64,000 nt of DNA from Actinostola sp. cb2023 (Eukaryota; Cnidaria; Anthozoa; Actiniaria; Actinostolidae). The notes beneath the pieces are model-generated. The model worked only from the letters and a program-made list of their open reading frames with translations. It was not told the origin of the DNA and made no database searches. The position numbers were made by a program, and so were the translations under genes. The stretch is taken from assembly GCA_033675265.1 (NCBI GenBank), contig JAUJYZ010000509.1, forward strand, positions 62,001 through 126,000. The letters are read 5' to 3'. Of this stretch, positions 10,843 through 22,816 are shown one piece after another (the stretch's first letter is position 1; every line of letters begins with the position of its first letter).

Positions 10843-12410
10843 TAAACAACTGTCGACCGGAACTGCCACACTAGAACAACTGAAGGCCCAAATATCAGCA
10901 TTTGATAGTTCGAAGTCATTTAGCTTTGAAATAGAGAACATTTCTGGTCATTCTCATCGAGTACTGTTAAGAGTTTACCTATCAAATGAGAAATGTTACT
11001 CAGAAGAATTAGGAAGCTATCACCCGATCCGGTTAATGCTCAATCCTTCAGGAAGTTACAAGTTACAAGAAAACACTCATAACACGGTAGAAGAAGGACA
11101 GTTAGATCTTGGAAATGCAAGCAGCTTACACGTCTTAGTAGAAAAAATTTGCAATGGTTCTGGTTTTGTATTGTGCCCGGGCATTGTGGAATATAATACT
11201 TTGGAAAGAGACGACGTAAACACTGCATCTGCGAGTGCCATAAAAGAGGAAGTGTCGCCTTGGAAATGTGTCCGATCGACTAGTTGTACAATATGGTGTA
11301 AAAGGCCAAACAGTATTGTAAACATCGACAAAGAAAACATTAATTCTGTAGCTACTTCAATGTGTGCAGATTGCAAACTAGCTACAAGACGTCTTCGCGC
11401 CAAACAAGAAAAGTGAAACAATCTCGAACCACAATCGAAAATATCAAGCCAGCAAGCAAGTGCAAAAGTGTCGATCAGCCGTATGAGCCCAAAAAGTGCA
11501 AAAGTAAGAGAGCACAACATCCATAATGAGAGGAAAAACTTTCGAAGAACAGCCGAAAGATACAAACTCTGAATGTCAGCGACGACCAAAACTCCGAATT
11601 GGTAAAGCTAATCCAGTGCATAGAGACAGAAGGACAAGATCATCTACAGTCGGTTTTCAAAGAGGCGGACAAAAACAAAAACCAGGAAGTGGCAATGTGT
11701 TAAAGGATGTATGGGATCTTGATAAACAATCATTATTCAAAGATCAGCGAAGCAGAGTCTTCTTTTAACCTCCTCCCCAAGAGAAAGAAGGAAGAAGACT
11801 CTGCCGAAGTTGTATAGATCTTTTGTATTCCGTTATCCAAGAATCTGGATAATGAGATTCATAATTTCAGGTTTGATTCCGGTTTAAACTGGTTTTTAAT
11901 GCGCACGGCTGAATTAACGTATAAACCGATGGCCAAGTCTGCGCCCACAATCATAGTATAATGGCGGCTAGAGTTTTTCCCTTCCAAATCATTCACGACA
12001 CATCAAGCAAGCACATAATATAATTATTTACTGGTAGGGATACCTTTGTTTCTTTGCCCACCGACATGTTTATCAACTCGTTAAACCGTTAGAAGTCCGG
12101 AACCGGAAACAATATTTGAATCCGAGTGGGCGTGAAAATGCATTTGTCTCTAAGCAAATAAGAACGTACACGACTTTGGCAGTCTTCTTCCTTCTCTCTC
12201 TCGGGGAAGAGGTTAAAAGAAGACTCTGCTCACAGGGTAATATATCGATCAGCAAAATTACACTGCGATTATTGTTTATATTTTTATTAAATAAACTTTC
12301 AACTTGTATGCGTCATTTAAAAATATCTTAATTTTACCTATTTCAGAAACTGGAAGAAATAGCAACCGTTGGTCATCAGCAACAATTCATGCATTCTCGT
12401 ACCCAGAGCC
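10843..12410 (+). pseudogene. Transposase-like gene, 5' part, broken by frameshifts and a foldback insertion
   Basis: The first frame (to 11416) has an unknown globular N-terminal half, then a cysteine cluster (KCVRSTSCTIWC and MCADC) before a basic helix. After frame slips the text continues with MSPKSAKVREHN-like and FRRTAERYK-like coil segments, then DVWDLDKQSLFKDQ. A 0.5-kb foldback element follows. Downstream, after a plausible acceptor (TTTCAG at about 12346), come the residues SNRWSSATIHA. The order Cys cluster, coil, W-D-x4-LF-x-DQ, then RWS-x2-TI is one I recall from P-element/Kolobok-like transposase genes of marine invertebrates. The catalytic part is not here. Confidence in the superfamily is low. 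Confidence 0.5.
11752..12232. mobile_element. Foldback MITE of about 480 bp
   Basis: Arms of about 60 bases begin AGCAGAGTCTTCTTTTAACC and end with its complement. GATCAGC occurs on both sides (about 11741 and 12246), a possible target duplication. It interrupts the transposase-like gene. Confidence 0.75.
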
Positions 12411-12670
12411 CTCTCCTCATTTGGTTTGTCGTTGGCTCTGGGGAACCCTGAAATTATAGCGAATTTCATTGGCTGTTGAAATCAACAATGCCTGATCGTA
12501 TTTGACAGGTCCATGAGATAAAAAAATGGATCAAACTTGCAAAGCGAACGAAACAGCGACGGTTGTATTTTCATACAGTATATTCATTCCTTTTTTGAAT
12601 TATAAATCTATGGAAATGAGAGTGACTGTGTAGACGTAAATTGATCTAAATTCGTAAAGGGAGATCTAAC

Positions 12671-13228
12671 CACGGGCAACAGGTCACGTAGAGTCAGTAT
12701 TTTGGGTAATATTTGTATTTTCCATATCGCTTATAAGCTCTCCGAAGCTCTGTATTTGTTTCTGATGACCTTTAGATATCCGAACCCCCAACAGTAATCC
12801 GAACCCCGACATCTGGTTTTATTTATGACGTCAGCGAAAGCTCCAAACTACCTAAGAAGGGAGAAGGGTATGCAACAGACCCTTATGTAAACAAAAATGT
12901 TCGTCCTGAGTTTGTGCAAGAAAAGTCACGTGGGGTGGACAAGTGATGACAGATACACTTTTGGGAGAATCGCAGTGTTAACAGATTTGTATCACAACAA
13001 ACTCTTGAAATATAAACGGTCAGTAGCAGTGAAATCAGAATATTTATTTAATCTAAAAGAAATGCTAGAGCTTTATATTTTAGAAGTTGGGGAATACCCA
13101 AAAACATTGTAATCGACACATGAGGTAAGTAAAACACGGTGGATTCAAATAGAAAGCTACTGATAACGGATGACATTTATTCCGAACCCTCATCGAAAAT
13201 ACTGACTCTACGTGACCTGTTGCCCGTA
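12671..13228. mobile_element. Inverted-repeat element with ATCTAAC flanks (hAT-like size)
   Basis: Terminal arms of about 31 bases begin CACGGGCAACAGGTCACG. The flanks are ATCTAAC at 12664-12670 and 13229-13235, or 8 bases with one mismatch, as in hAT or P-type elements. The 71-codon frame inside is not recognised and may be chance. Confidence 0.75.
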
Positions 13229-13628
13229 ATCTAACAATATATAAATTATATTAAGGGCTGCAGTGACCACCAGCGTGAAGTTAACAGCAGATTCAGCAGC
13301 ACATTCGATTATCGCCTATAAATGTTTATACACAAATAATTGCCATACAAAACTACCTAAGTGTAGTAGAGAAACCTATTACCATCCTATATATGCATTC
13401 GGTTCTATCTTAACTAGTACACAGAGTTCTCTACACAGAGTTACTAAAGCGACAATATTTCCAGCTAGACACGTACATAAGTTAAAAATTAACCAAAAGT
13501 CAAGCTTGAATGAATTCCCCACAATAAAACCCAAAAACCATATCAACAGCAAGTAAATCAATAACAAGCAAAAGTTTATTTCGCTTTGATACTTTGTATA
13601 CATATTATATAAATATATTGGATATTTA

Positions 13629-13896
13629 CAGTCATTTGCAAAAATTCTGGCCGCTACGAAATATCAATATATCAATATATCGGGTGCATTATGGGTAATT
13701 AAATAATCGAAAATTCCCCTAAAGCGGGTTAACGCCAGCAAAGTTGGTAGAAATATTTAGTATAATGCTTAATTTAGTCCTACGTTTGTTGTTTGTAAAT
13801 TTTGCTGCATTTCATAAGTTAGAAATCTCAAAATAGGATTATTTAATGACCCATATATTGATATATCGTAGCAGCCAGAATGTTTGCAAATGACTG
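13629..13896. mobile_element. Tc1/mariner-type MITE, family A
   Basis: Ends are CAGTCATTTGCAAAAATTCT and an imperfect complement, flanked by TA. Two relatives lie at 45800-45893 and 45925-46197. Confidence 0.85.
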
Positions 13897-13929
13897 TATT
13901 AATATATCATTTATAATTCGAAACAGTCA

Positions 13930-15165
13930 AAATAGCGCGTATCGAGTTTTGTAGATGGAATAACGAGAGTCAAAATAGCACGTATCGAGTTTTGTAGATG
14001 GTTTAACGAGAGTCAAAATAGCACGTATCGAGTTTTGTAGATGGTCTAACGAGAGTGCATGGGTTCGATTCCAGGTTCATTCATTTATCAAAATATTTTT
14101 TTCTTCATAAAAAGCTTGTAGTAGAAAATTTATAAGTTTAATACCCACATATAGATGACCGAGGGAGGAATAGAACGAGGTTAATAACTAGATATAGCCC
14201 GGGTCTATATCCGTATATTACCCTTGCATTCGTAATGAGCAGGGTAATATGGGATATAAAGCCCTACAAAGAACAAAGAAAACCGTGCCAATCAGGTAAT
14301 AAGTGTTATTATTTACCTTCTGGCTCACATAAAGCAAACTCCAAACTTTGCGTTTTTAGAAAGAAAATATGCGAATTTTGCCACTCAAAATCTTAAAGGC
14401 GCGCTTAAAATTCGAATTTGTAAACTTGAATCAAAGTTGAAGTTTCTCGCTGAATAAATGTCAGGAAGCGCGTATCGAGTTTTGTAGATGGCATAACGAG
14501 AGTCAAAATAGCACGTATCCAGTTTTGTAGATGGTATAACGAGAGTCAAAATAGCACGTATCCAGTTTTGTAAGTTTTGTAGATGGTCTAACCACTGTCG
14601 AAATAGCGCGTATCGAGTTTTGTAGATGGTCTAACCACTGTCGAAATAGCACGTATCGAGTTTTGTAGATGGTCTAACCACTGTCGAAATATCACATATC
14701 GAGGTTTGTAGATGGTATAACGAGAATCAAAATAGCACGCATCGAGTTTTGTAGATGGTCTAACCACTGTCAACATAGCGCGTATCGAGTTTTGTAGATG
14801 GTATAACGAGAGTCAAAATAGCACGTATGCAGTTTTGTAGATGGTATAACGAGAGTCAAAATAGCACGTATCCAGTTTTGTAAGTTTTGTAGATGGTCTA
14901 ACCACTGTCGAAATAGCGCGTATCGAGTTTTGTAGATGGTCTAACCACTGTCGAAATATCGCCTATTGAGTTTTGTACTAGATGGTATAACGAGCACGCA
15001 TTGAGTTTTGTAGATGGTCTAACCACTGTCGAAATATCACATATCGAGATTTGTAGATGGTATAACGAGAATCAAAATAGCACGCATCGAGTTTTGTAGA
15101 TGGTCTAACCACTGTCAACATAGCGCGTATCGAGTTTTGTAGATGGTATAACGAGAGTCAAATAT
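13930..15165 (+). repeat. 43-bp satellite in two blocks
   Basis: The unit begins CGTATCGAGTTTTGTAGATG. There are three copies at about 13930-14060 and about sixteen, in two alternating variants (TATAACGAGAGTCAAAATA and CTAACCACTGTCGAAATA), at 14466-15165. Some units are duplicated together as a higher-order block. A 400-bp spacer separates the blocks. It starts with GGTTCGATTCC, an exact tRNA B-box consensus, and is followed by a T run, so the unit may descend from a tRNA-derived SINE. Confidence 0.85.
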
Positions 15166-15588
15166 ATAACTGGAAGATGGGCATCTAATATTATCTAGCT
15201 ATTTAAAAGAATAGGTGACTGCTCAAAATAAACTGAAGTTTTAAAAGCATTCATATTTTCACTGCTAAAAACCCCGCGAAATACAAGCGGGCGCGATTAA
15301 TGAGGCTGCTCTCGCTTGGGAATTATCTGTTTTGGATACTTCACATCGCCACATCCCCTTACCCGCATATTTAAGGACTGCAATCCCTAATTTCGGGGCA
15401 TTTTGACGAGTACTCCAGTGGGCAACACTCAAAATTACTTTCTTTGGTTGTTCCTGGCATCGCCAGTACTTTTAGTACTTATATGTATGTATAGCTTGTA
15501 TGTGTGAAAATGTAAAACTGTAAATCAAGAGTGCAAATAAACATCAATTCAAATCAATTCAATTCGCTGAAGCCTATTTTTCGAAGAT

Positions 15589-15801
15589 ATGGCTGCTCCT
15601 CAGAACCACAATCTGCAAGACTTAGCAGGTCTACAGCAAGCACAGAACCTACCTGCAGTTCCTGTACCTCAAGCCGTACCTCAAGCCGCTTCACTTCCAG
15701 TTGCTGTACCTCAAGCCGCTGTACCTCAAGCCGCTGCACCGGCTCTAGTTGCTGCACCTCAAGCCGATATTCAACCACAACCAGTCAATAACCTGAATGA
15801 G
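15589..15801 (+). CDS. First exon of a gag-like protein, Pro/Gln/Ala repeats
   Basis: ATG at 15589 in GATATGG gives 71 codons built on VPQA-type repeats and ending NNLNE, followed by a donor GAG|GTACTT. The phase-0 acceptor at 24170 continues with LDDLKKEVASLRQ, a coiled coil, which joins smoothly. Upstream, 15302-15588 has the look of a 5' leader or LTR (AATAAACATCAATTC just before the start). The two-exon reading implies an intron of about 8.4 kb filled with transposons. The protein type is taken from exon 2. Confidence 0.5.
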
Positions 15802-15865
15802 GTACTTATCTTTCTTGCTCGTTCATTCGTTAGTCGATCCTTGCCCTTTCTCGTCGCTTCTTAGT

Positions 15866-17231
15866 AGTAGTAATACTTAGTAGTAGTAGTAGTAGTAGTA
15901 GTAGCAGTGTATGTTATTTACCTACGCGCATCTCACACAGTTAGCACATAACTGTTTTGTGAACGTTACTTAGGCTTTATCTCGTCATTTTGGCTTCGGG
16001 GTCTGCGTCCTTTACTTCTTTTTTTTTTCCCCCGTCGTCTTTCATTGCTATACGTATTCTCGGGGCCGTATTTTCTTTAGCGTTCTTGCATTTTTGCTTA
16101 GTTTAGCATTTTGTGGCGTCCCTTTATTCCTCCGGGAAATACCATTTCTCAGTTTGCTTCCTTCGTTAGCGCCCTTTTTCTTCCCTTTGTTAGTAGTCAT
16201 CTGCCCCCTTTTGTTTCGCTTAATTACTTTTTTACTTTTGGGTTACCTTTGTCCTACATATTAGCGTCTCTTTTTGTGGCTACTCTTCTTAGAAGAAAGT
16301 AGCCACTATCCCATCGAGTGTGTAAGTAAGTCCGTCAGTAAGTAATCCTGATCTTCGGATAGTGTTTGGAACCCATTGATATCAATCGAACACTGGGCGA
16401 CGAACAGCGACAAAGTCATCGACGATATACCCGACGTTTCACCGGTGGTCTCCGATAGATTTTCGTAGATTTTCGTAGGATTTTCGTAACTATCAGCTCT
16501 TTCGGCAGACTTCGGTAAGTTATCGGCTATTTTCGCGATCTCTCGCGTAATTGTCGAGTTTTTATCGATTGAAGACGTGTGAGCGACGTCGTCTTCATTC
16601 CATGTGCTTTCTTCACGCGTTGGTTTGAAGGTAAGTTATTGCACATTATTTACTATGATTTCATGCTATTTTGTTTCTCTAGGGTTTTTGATGGTCTGAG
16701 GACATTATCCGGCCGAATGACGATGGCTGAACCGAAGTGTTTGTTTGGCGTCCATGACGATCGATGTGCATCCCAGCATCGCCTGGCGATCTATAACCCT
16801 TTCATAGGGTCAAATAAATCCCTCACGGGATCATATAATCCCAGCATTGGGTCAAATATGACATGAGTAAATGATATGATACTGATAATACTAATGATGT
16901 ATTATTAGTAAAGAAGATGTGGTAAATCAGACACCTCGATGCATACCAAACAGTAGACAATCTAGACCGCATTTAAAAGTTGTAACAAATAGAGTCAGAG
17001 ATAGAGAACCATCTAGGATTTCATTAAGAAAAGTTATGCAGAAAACTGAGAAGGAAGCATAAGAAAATGCTTAAATTGTCAGTCCCTGTTTTACTACTTA
17101 CAATGATCTACTTCCATTTTCATGAACATCAATTTATTTAAACATCTCCTTTTCATTACAGTAAAAAAGACCAAGACAATACAACAAGTAGGCAAAAAAA
17201 ATCATATTCACAAAAACGCCTTTTAAATAAA
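15866..17231. other. Spacer with TAG repeats and possible small exons
   Basis: A (TAG)n tract covers 15865-15905. A donor at about 16629 and an acceptor at about 16681 bracket a plausible intron, followed by a 60-codon frame with NPFIGSNKSLTGSYNPSIGSN. A frame at 16909-17062 is basic and ends in TAA. None of these is recognised. Confidence 0.3.
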
Positions 17232-20200
17232 AAGAGCAGGTGAATGAGAAAATCAAGCAAAATTGGAAATGAAATTTTTTCACCCACCATGAAATTTTGT
17301 GTGCAGGTAGACCACCCAGGGGGTGCACAAAAACACCCCATGTTGGGGTCATCAAATGCATTGTTGCCATAGAAACGGCAATTGTTCGTTCTGGCCCATG
17401 TGCCACAAATTCAACCCAAAATGCCCTCCAGTAAAGGGCAAATGAATGAGGCTCGTTCTCCGGCGCATTTAAACCAATTTCATTCAAATTTGTTCCACAA
17501 GCAGGGCAACTCTTCTAGTTTTAAAAATGGTCAATCACTACAATTCGCTTTGGGTATTCGCTCAGAAAATCAACACTTAACGAGGGGTCATGCTGGTCAT
17601 TTTGGTAGACATGAAAAACAGACCAAACTATTTGGCTGATATCTCCTAAAGTACGCTCTTCTAAGATATGATACTTTTATCACAACTTCTATAGACATTG
17701 ATGTTTTAAATTCTCCAAAAAAACAATTGGGGAAAATTATAATTTTACGGTGGGGGTTCGTACCATTTGAGGGAAATGGTCAAAATATGAAAAATTAGTC
17801 TTGTTGTAGCTCGATTATTTCACTCAAAAAATAATTTCATTTACTAAATATCACTATAAAGGCAATTCTTATTATCTCCTAAACACATTCAATCCAATTG
17901 TTGAAAGTCTGAAGACGCGAAGTCTAAGAAATAAAAATTCATAAAAGACCTACCTTGCGAATTTGGTCACTTTTCACAATGTCGGTCTAACCGAGGTGAT
18001 TTTACCCTGATTATTCCACATTCTTGGCCATACATGGAGCAGTCACTAACAGGCATGAAAAAGCTCTTAAATTATAACTTTAAGATGTCCAGATTAAGAT
18101 AACCTTTGTTTATCCCGCTTACACAAACTGCACAGCTATTGAAGTACCAAGTCGTACAAGAGCGTAATATTGACGATCACTTCAATCGAAGCAGGAAAAT
18201 CCCTACATAGAGCTGCATATATGGTTCAAGCACTTTGTTATAGATAAAGCAAAACTCATAGTGTATCCTGATTAGTGTTATGTGCTGAAATATTGCCATT
18301 CAAACCTTTAAAACGACAAGAAAGAAGTTTCTTGTTCGTATTGTAAAAACCGGAAATATCACGCGAATGTCAACCGCTGACCGGAAATGAGACCACTTCG
18401 AGTTCAACATATTTCAGTTATCGACGACTCAGTGTCAGAATTTGAAAGGATCTATGTGCAATAAACCCTCAACCCCAACTATATTATATTTTATATACAT
18501 TATATTATATAGTATATTCAGGTCACACATCGGTCCAACACGTCACTTGAGTATCACACTTGTCACATTACACTCTTGAACGTAACGCAACGGAAAAACA
18601 CACGCGAGGAGGGAGTGCTAGCCCTTCATAAAATGCGCTCATATAAATATATTTATTAGCCTCCTAAATAATGGTAGCTCTGCCTGTAATTACACCAGCC
18701 GTAATACCGGTACAATCCAGAGACTGCATGGATAAGAACGGTGCGGTTATTTCAGTCCCGGCCATCCTGACCAATAATAATAATGATAATAATAATAATA
18801 TACTTGATTTAATGAGGATAGCATGTGACAGTTATATTATAATGGAAATATTACTATTCTATGCTCTATCCTCAACTATAACCTCAACCCAAGTGTCCTT
18901 GATTATATCGAATATTATCGATTATCGAATATGATACTAGCCTCCTTAGCAGCCGCCCTAATATCTTCCTCGGGACTAAGGAAACTGTCAGCAGGGAATA
19001 ATATCAGATCTAAATAATTTGTTGAAACACAATCACCAACTCCCGGGGGGTTGGTACTTGACCCATGTTTGGGTATAGGGGTGCCGCTGAGGGTTTGAAA
19101 CCCTGACCCTGTTTAGGACAAACAAATCTAAAATACCTACCCTGTCTAGGACAAAACCCTCTATTTTAGGACCCTGTTTAGGACAAAGGGCTGAAAATAC
19201 ACACTGTCTGCTTTTACGCAATTTTAACGCGTTTTATATGTTGACTGATGACCTGCTAAAGATCGGCAAGCGTCTCGGATGGCTAAATACCGGTTAAAAC
19301 CATATTTAACGACGACATATTTAACAATCGTGCATTACCATTCCCTGTTTAGGACAGACTCACATAACATTATATACCCTGTTCAGGAGAAAGGGAGAGA
19401 GAGGCCAAAACCCATACCCTGTCCAGCGGCACGTCCCCGTATAGCCCATATATGGGAGTACCCCTCCCTCCGAGCACCAATTCGCAAAGTTAGCGCGTTG
19501 CTGTTGTAGAAAAGTATGTCGTGAAGGGGGTATAATGAGTGTTCTTTTCACGTCGAGGTTGAAGTTCCGCTTGAAGTAAAAGTTTTATTACATGTTTATT
19601 AGTTAACGTTGAGCTAGTTCGTTGAGCTTATAATTACATTATGATTTCTGTATGGCAGGCACAAGTTTTCAATAAAATATGTTGTGTTTAATATATAGCG
19701 CATCCACTTCAAATATTTCTAAGCATCGTTGAAAATCAATAATTATCGATCGATATGAAATCGATGGTAATCAATGAAAATGGTAATAATAATAAATATA
19801 AAATTAATAATAATAAATAATAATAATATATTGAAGGTCACACATCGATTTTCAATATTGATCGATTGATTATTGAATATTATCGATTATCGGAATTATC
19901 CATTGGTATGGCCGGGTTTCAGTAAACTATTATAGATAGGCGAATTATTATTGTTTCATCGTAAAGAGTTTTTAAATAGTTGAAATCAATGGATAGATAA
20001 AAATACGTCTTTCTTGATTTATTGTTGGTATTTTGTTTCGAAGTGATCGCATTTCCGGTCAGCGGTTGACATTCGCGTGATATTTCCGGTTTTTACAATA
20101 CGAACAAGAAACTTCTTTCTTGTCCTTTTAAAGGTTTTAATGGCAATATTTCAGCACATAACAGTAATCAGGATACACCATGAGTTTTGCTTTGTCTATA

Positions 20201-21207
20201 ACAAAGTGCTTGAACCATATATGCAGTTCTATGGAGGGATTTTCCTGCTTCAATTGAAGTGTTCGTCAATATTACGCTCTTGTACGACTTGGTCCTTCGA
20301 TAGCTGTGCATTTTGTGTGAGCGGGATAAACAAAGGTTATCTTAATCTGGACATCTTAAAGTTGAAATTTAAGAGCTTTTTCATGCCTGTTAGTGACTGC
20401 TCCATGTATGGCCAAGAATGTGGAATAATCAGGGTAAAATCACCTCGATTAGACCGACATTGTGAAAAGTGACCAAATTCGCAAGGTAGATCTTTTATGA
20501 ATTTTTATTTCTCAGACTTCGCGTCTTCAGACTTTCAACAATTGGATTGAATGTGTTTAGGAGATAATAAGAATTGCCTTTATAGTGATATTTAGTAAAT
20601 GAAATTATTTTTTGAGTGAAATAATCGAGCTACAACAAGACTAATTTTTCATATTTTGACCATTTCCCTCAAATGGTACGAACCCCCACCGTAAATTATA
20701 ATTTTCCCCAATTTTTTTCCAGTAGAATTTAAAACATCAATGTCTATAGAAGTTGTGATAAAAGTATCATATCTTAGAAGAGCGTACTTTAGGAGATATC
20801 AGCCAAATAGTTTGGTCTGTTTTTCATGTCTACCAAAATGGCCGACATGGCCCCTTGTTAAGTGTTGATTTTCTGAGCGAATACTCAAAGCGAATTGAAG
20901 TGATTGACCATTTTTAAAACTAGAAGAGTTGCCCTGCTTGTGGAACAAATTTGAATGAAATTGGTTTAAATGCGCCGGAGAGCGAGCCTTATTCATTTGC
21001 CCTTTACTGGAGGGCATTTTGGGTTGAATTTGTGGCACATGGGCCAGAACGAACAATTGCCGTTTCTATGGTCACAATGCATTTGATGACCCCAACATGG
21101 GGTGTTTTTGTGCACCCCCCTGGGTGGTCTACCTGCACACAAAATTTCAAGGTGGTTGAAATATTTTCATTTCCAACTTTGCTTGATTTACTCATTCACC
21201 TGCTCTT
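17232..21207. mobile_element. 4-kb element with inverted arms of about 1.2 kb
   Basis: Bases 17232-18408 recur in reverse complement at 20036-21207 at high identity, including a mirrored 85-codon frame (17382-17639 and 20799-21056). Outer ends read AAGAGCAGGTGAATGAG. The 1.6-kb middle has AT-rich tracts, GGTCACACATCG motifs and several CCCTGTTTAGGAC copies (19104-19400), and no recognisable transposase or capsid gene. It may be a non-autonomous, foldback-like derivative of a large element. No target duplication was found. Confidence 0.8.
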
Positions 21208-21396
21208 AAGTTCAACTTGACTTATTCTCATTATTTGTTTCAATGTTGCATTTGTTACCTTTTTTTGTCTAGCGACTTGCTGACATTAATCAATATTCAC
21301 TGTATAAACTATATAAATGTAGTGTGAATGATAATATACATGTACATGTATATCTTGATTGTTTTCTTTTGTCAATTATTGTCCCCTGACTTCTAG

Positions 21397-22396
21397 TGCT
21401 TGAGGGCTACATTCATCAACTAACACCAGTACAAACCTCATCAAATTCAGCCACCAATTTTTTTGAGTGTATGTTACAAGTGAACACTGATCAAAATGTC
21501 AGAATAGTATGCTATTCACCACAGAAAAGAGTAAACTTTCAGCAAGCGTATGAAAAACAGTCACCAGTTTAAATTAGTGATATAAGGAAAAATACAAGAA
21601 AAGGCTTTCTTCTGATAGAGAGTACACAGTACCAAAAAAAGCTCAACTTCACACTACTAGCCTCGAATTCCCTTTTAATGAAAAATTAGACAACATCATT
21701 CATACCTGTCAAGAGGCAACAGATGCAAGTTTGTATACAAATATCAACATTAAAGTAAAGATCATCACTAAGCAGGAGACAAAGCAAGCAATAGTCAAAG
21801 ATGACAAAACAGTATATCGAGCTGATTGTATGGTTGCAGATGCCACAAACTCAATATAACTTGTTTTATGGGAGGATAAAATAGAACAATTTTCTACAGG
21901 AAAAAGCTATTTGTTTAAAAATATTACTGTTCGAATATTCGAAGACAGCAAATATTTGAACACAAACATGTGCACCGAGATAAAAGAGATAACAGACATA
22001 GTTGATGCAAACATTCAAACACCAGAACTTAAAGACCATCAAATAGCTAGCGAATGTATTGGAGTTGAGATTAAAAAAACTCGATCATGCATTATGTGCA
22101 ATAGCACTTTGCAAGAAACTCAAGAAGAAACTGTCACATGCAATAAGTGTAATATGACGACCTTGTCTTCTTTCACAAAAAACAAAATTGTGAGCCAACT
22201 GATAATTAAAACAGATAATGGAATTGCCAAATACACCTGTTTTAATGACGGCACACAGAGCTACTTGAGAAAACTAAATCATCCTACACCATTGGCTAAT
22301 ATTCAACCACAAGATCTCAAACTATTATTACTAAAATCTGGCACACAAAACATGATCGCTGACAAAACTGCTAAAGTGATTGCCCAGTTTTTGTAA
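21397..22396 (+). pseudogene. OB-fold (RPA-like) single-strand DNA-binding protein relic
   Basis: After an acceptor-like CCCCTGACTTCTAG the frame gives GYIHQLTPVQTS, a gap with stops, then a domain with the RPA-type OB block VADATNSI-stop-LVLWEDKI and GKSYLFKNITVR. It ends with a four-cysteine ribbon CIMC-x11-CNKC (about 22090-22135). An in-frame TAA at about 21857 breaks the OB strand. Stand-alone OB/ribbon proteins of this kind are, from memory, frequent in cnidarian and fish mobile elements. The cell version binds single-stranded DNA during replication; the role here is unknown. Confidence 0.6.
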
Positions 22397-22671
22397 CTTG
22401 CTATCTGCTTACATGTAAAAATATTCAGAGTTTTTTTATTCAAAGTTCAATCAAAGTTTAATGTTTCTATTTTATTCATTGTTACCGTTATTAGAGCAAT
22501 TTTCATATACAGCTGTTTTCAAAAACGTTGTCCATTTACAAAATACAAAATAGTAAAATAGTAAAAAAGAATTGATTAGAGAAACAATAAGCCAGAGTTC
22601 AGCTTGAGTGCATTTCCTTTGTTTCTAATTAATTCCTTTTTTGCTATTTTACCATTTTGCATATTTAGCAC

Positions 22672-22816
22672 TAATATACCCTAATTGCATTATGTTCTTT
22701 TCTTGTCATTTCACTTTAAAAAATACACTTTCACGGGTTTAGAGGGGTTTTCATAAACCTATGAAACAGAAACCATTAGTGTAACAATGGAATTTAGGGT
22801 ATATTAGTGCTAAATA
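22672..22816. repeat. 145-bp palindromic MITE
   Basis: Arms TATTTAGCACTAATATACCC and its complement at 22791-22816 flank a short core. Confidence 0.7.

Noticed and set aside
13930..15165. CRISPR-like array
   Set aside because: Unit-to-unit variation is in the repeat itself, no unique spacers, and the setting is eukaryotic.
15531..15791. Ser/Thr/Cys-repeat frame (+) and Leu/Val/Gln-repeat frame (-) at the gag-like exon
   Set aside because: Alternative frames of the Pro/Gln/Ala-coding exon.
17382..21056. Same 85-codon protein at two places on opposite strands
   Set aside because: Both lie in the inverted arms of one element and carry no family motif; the duplication is of DNA, not evidence of coding.
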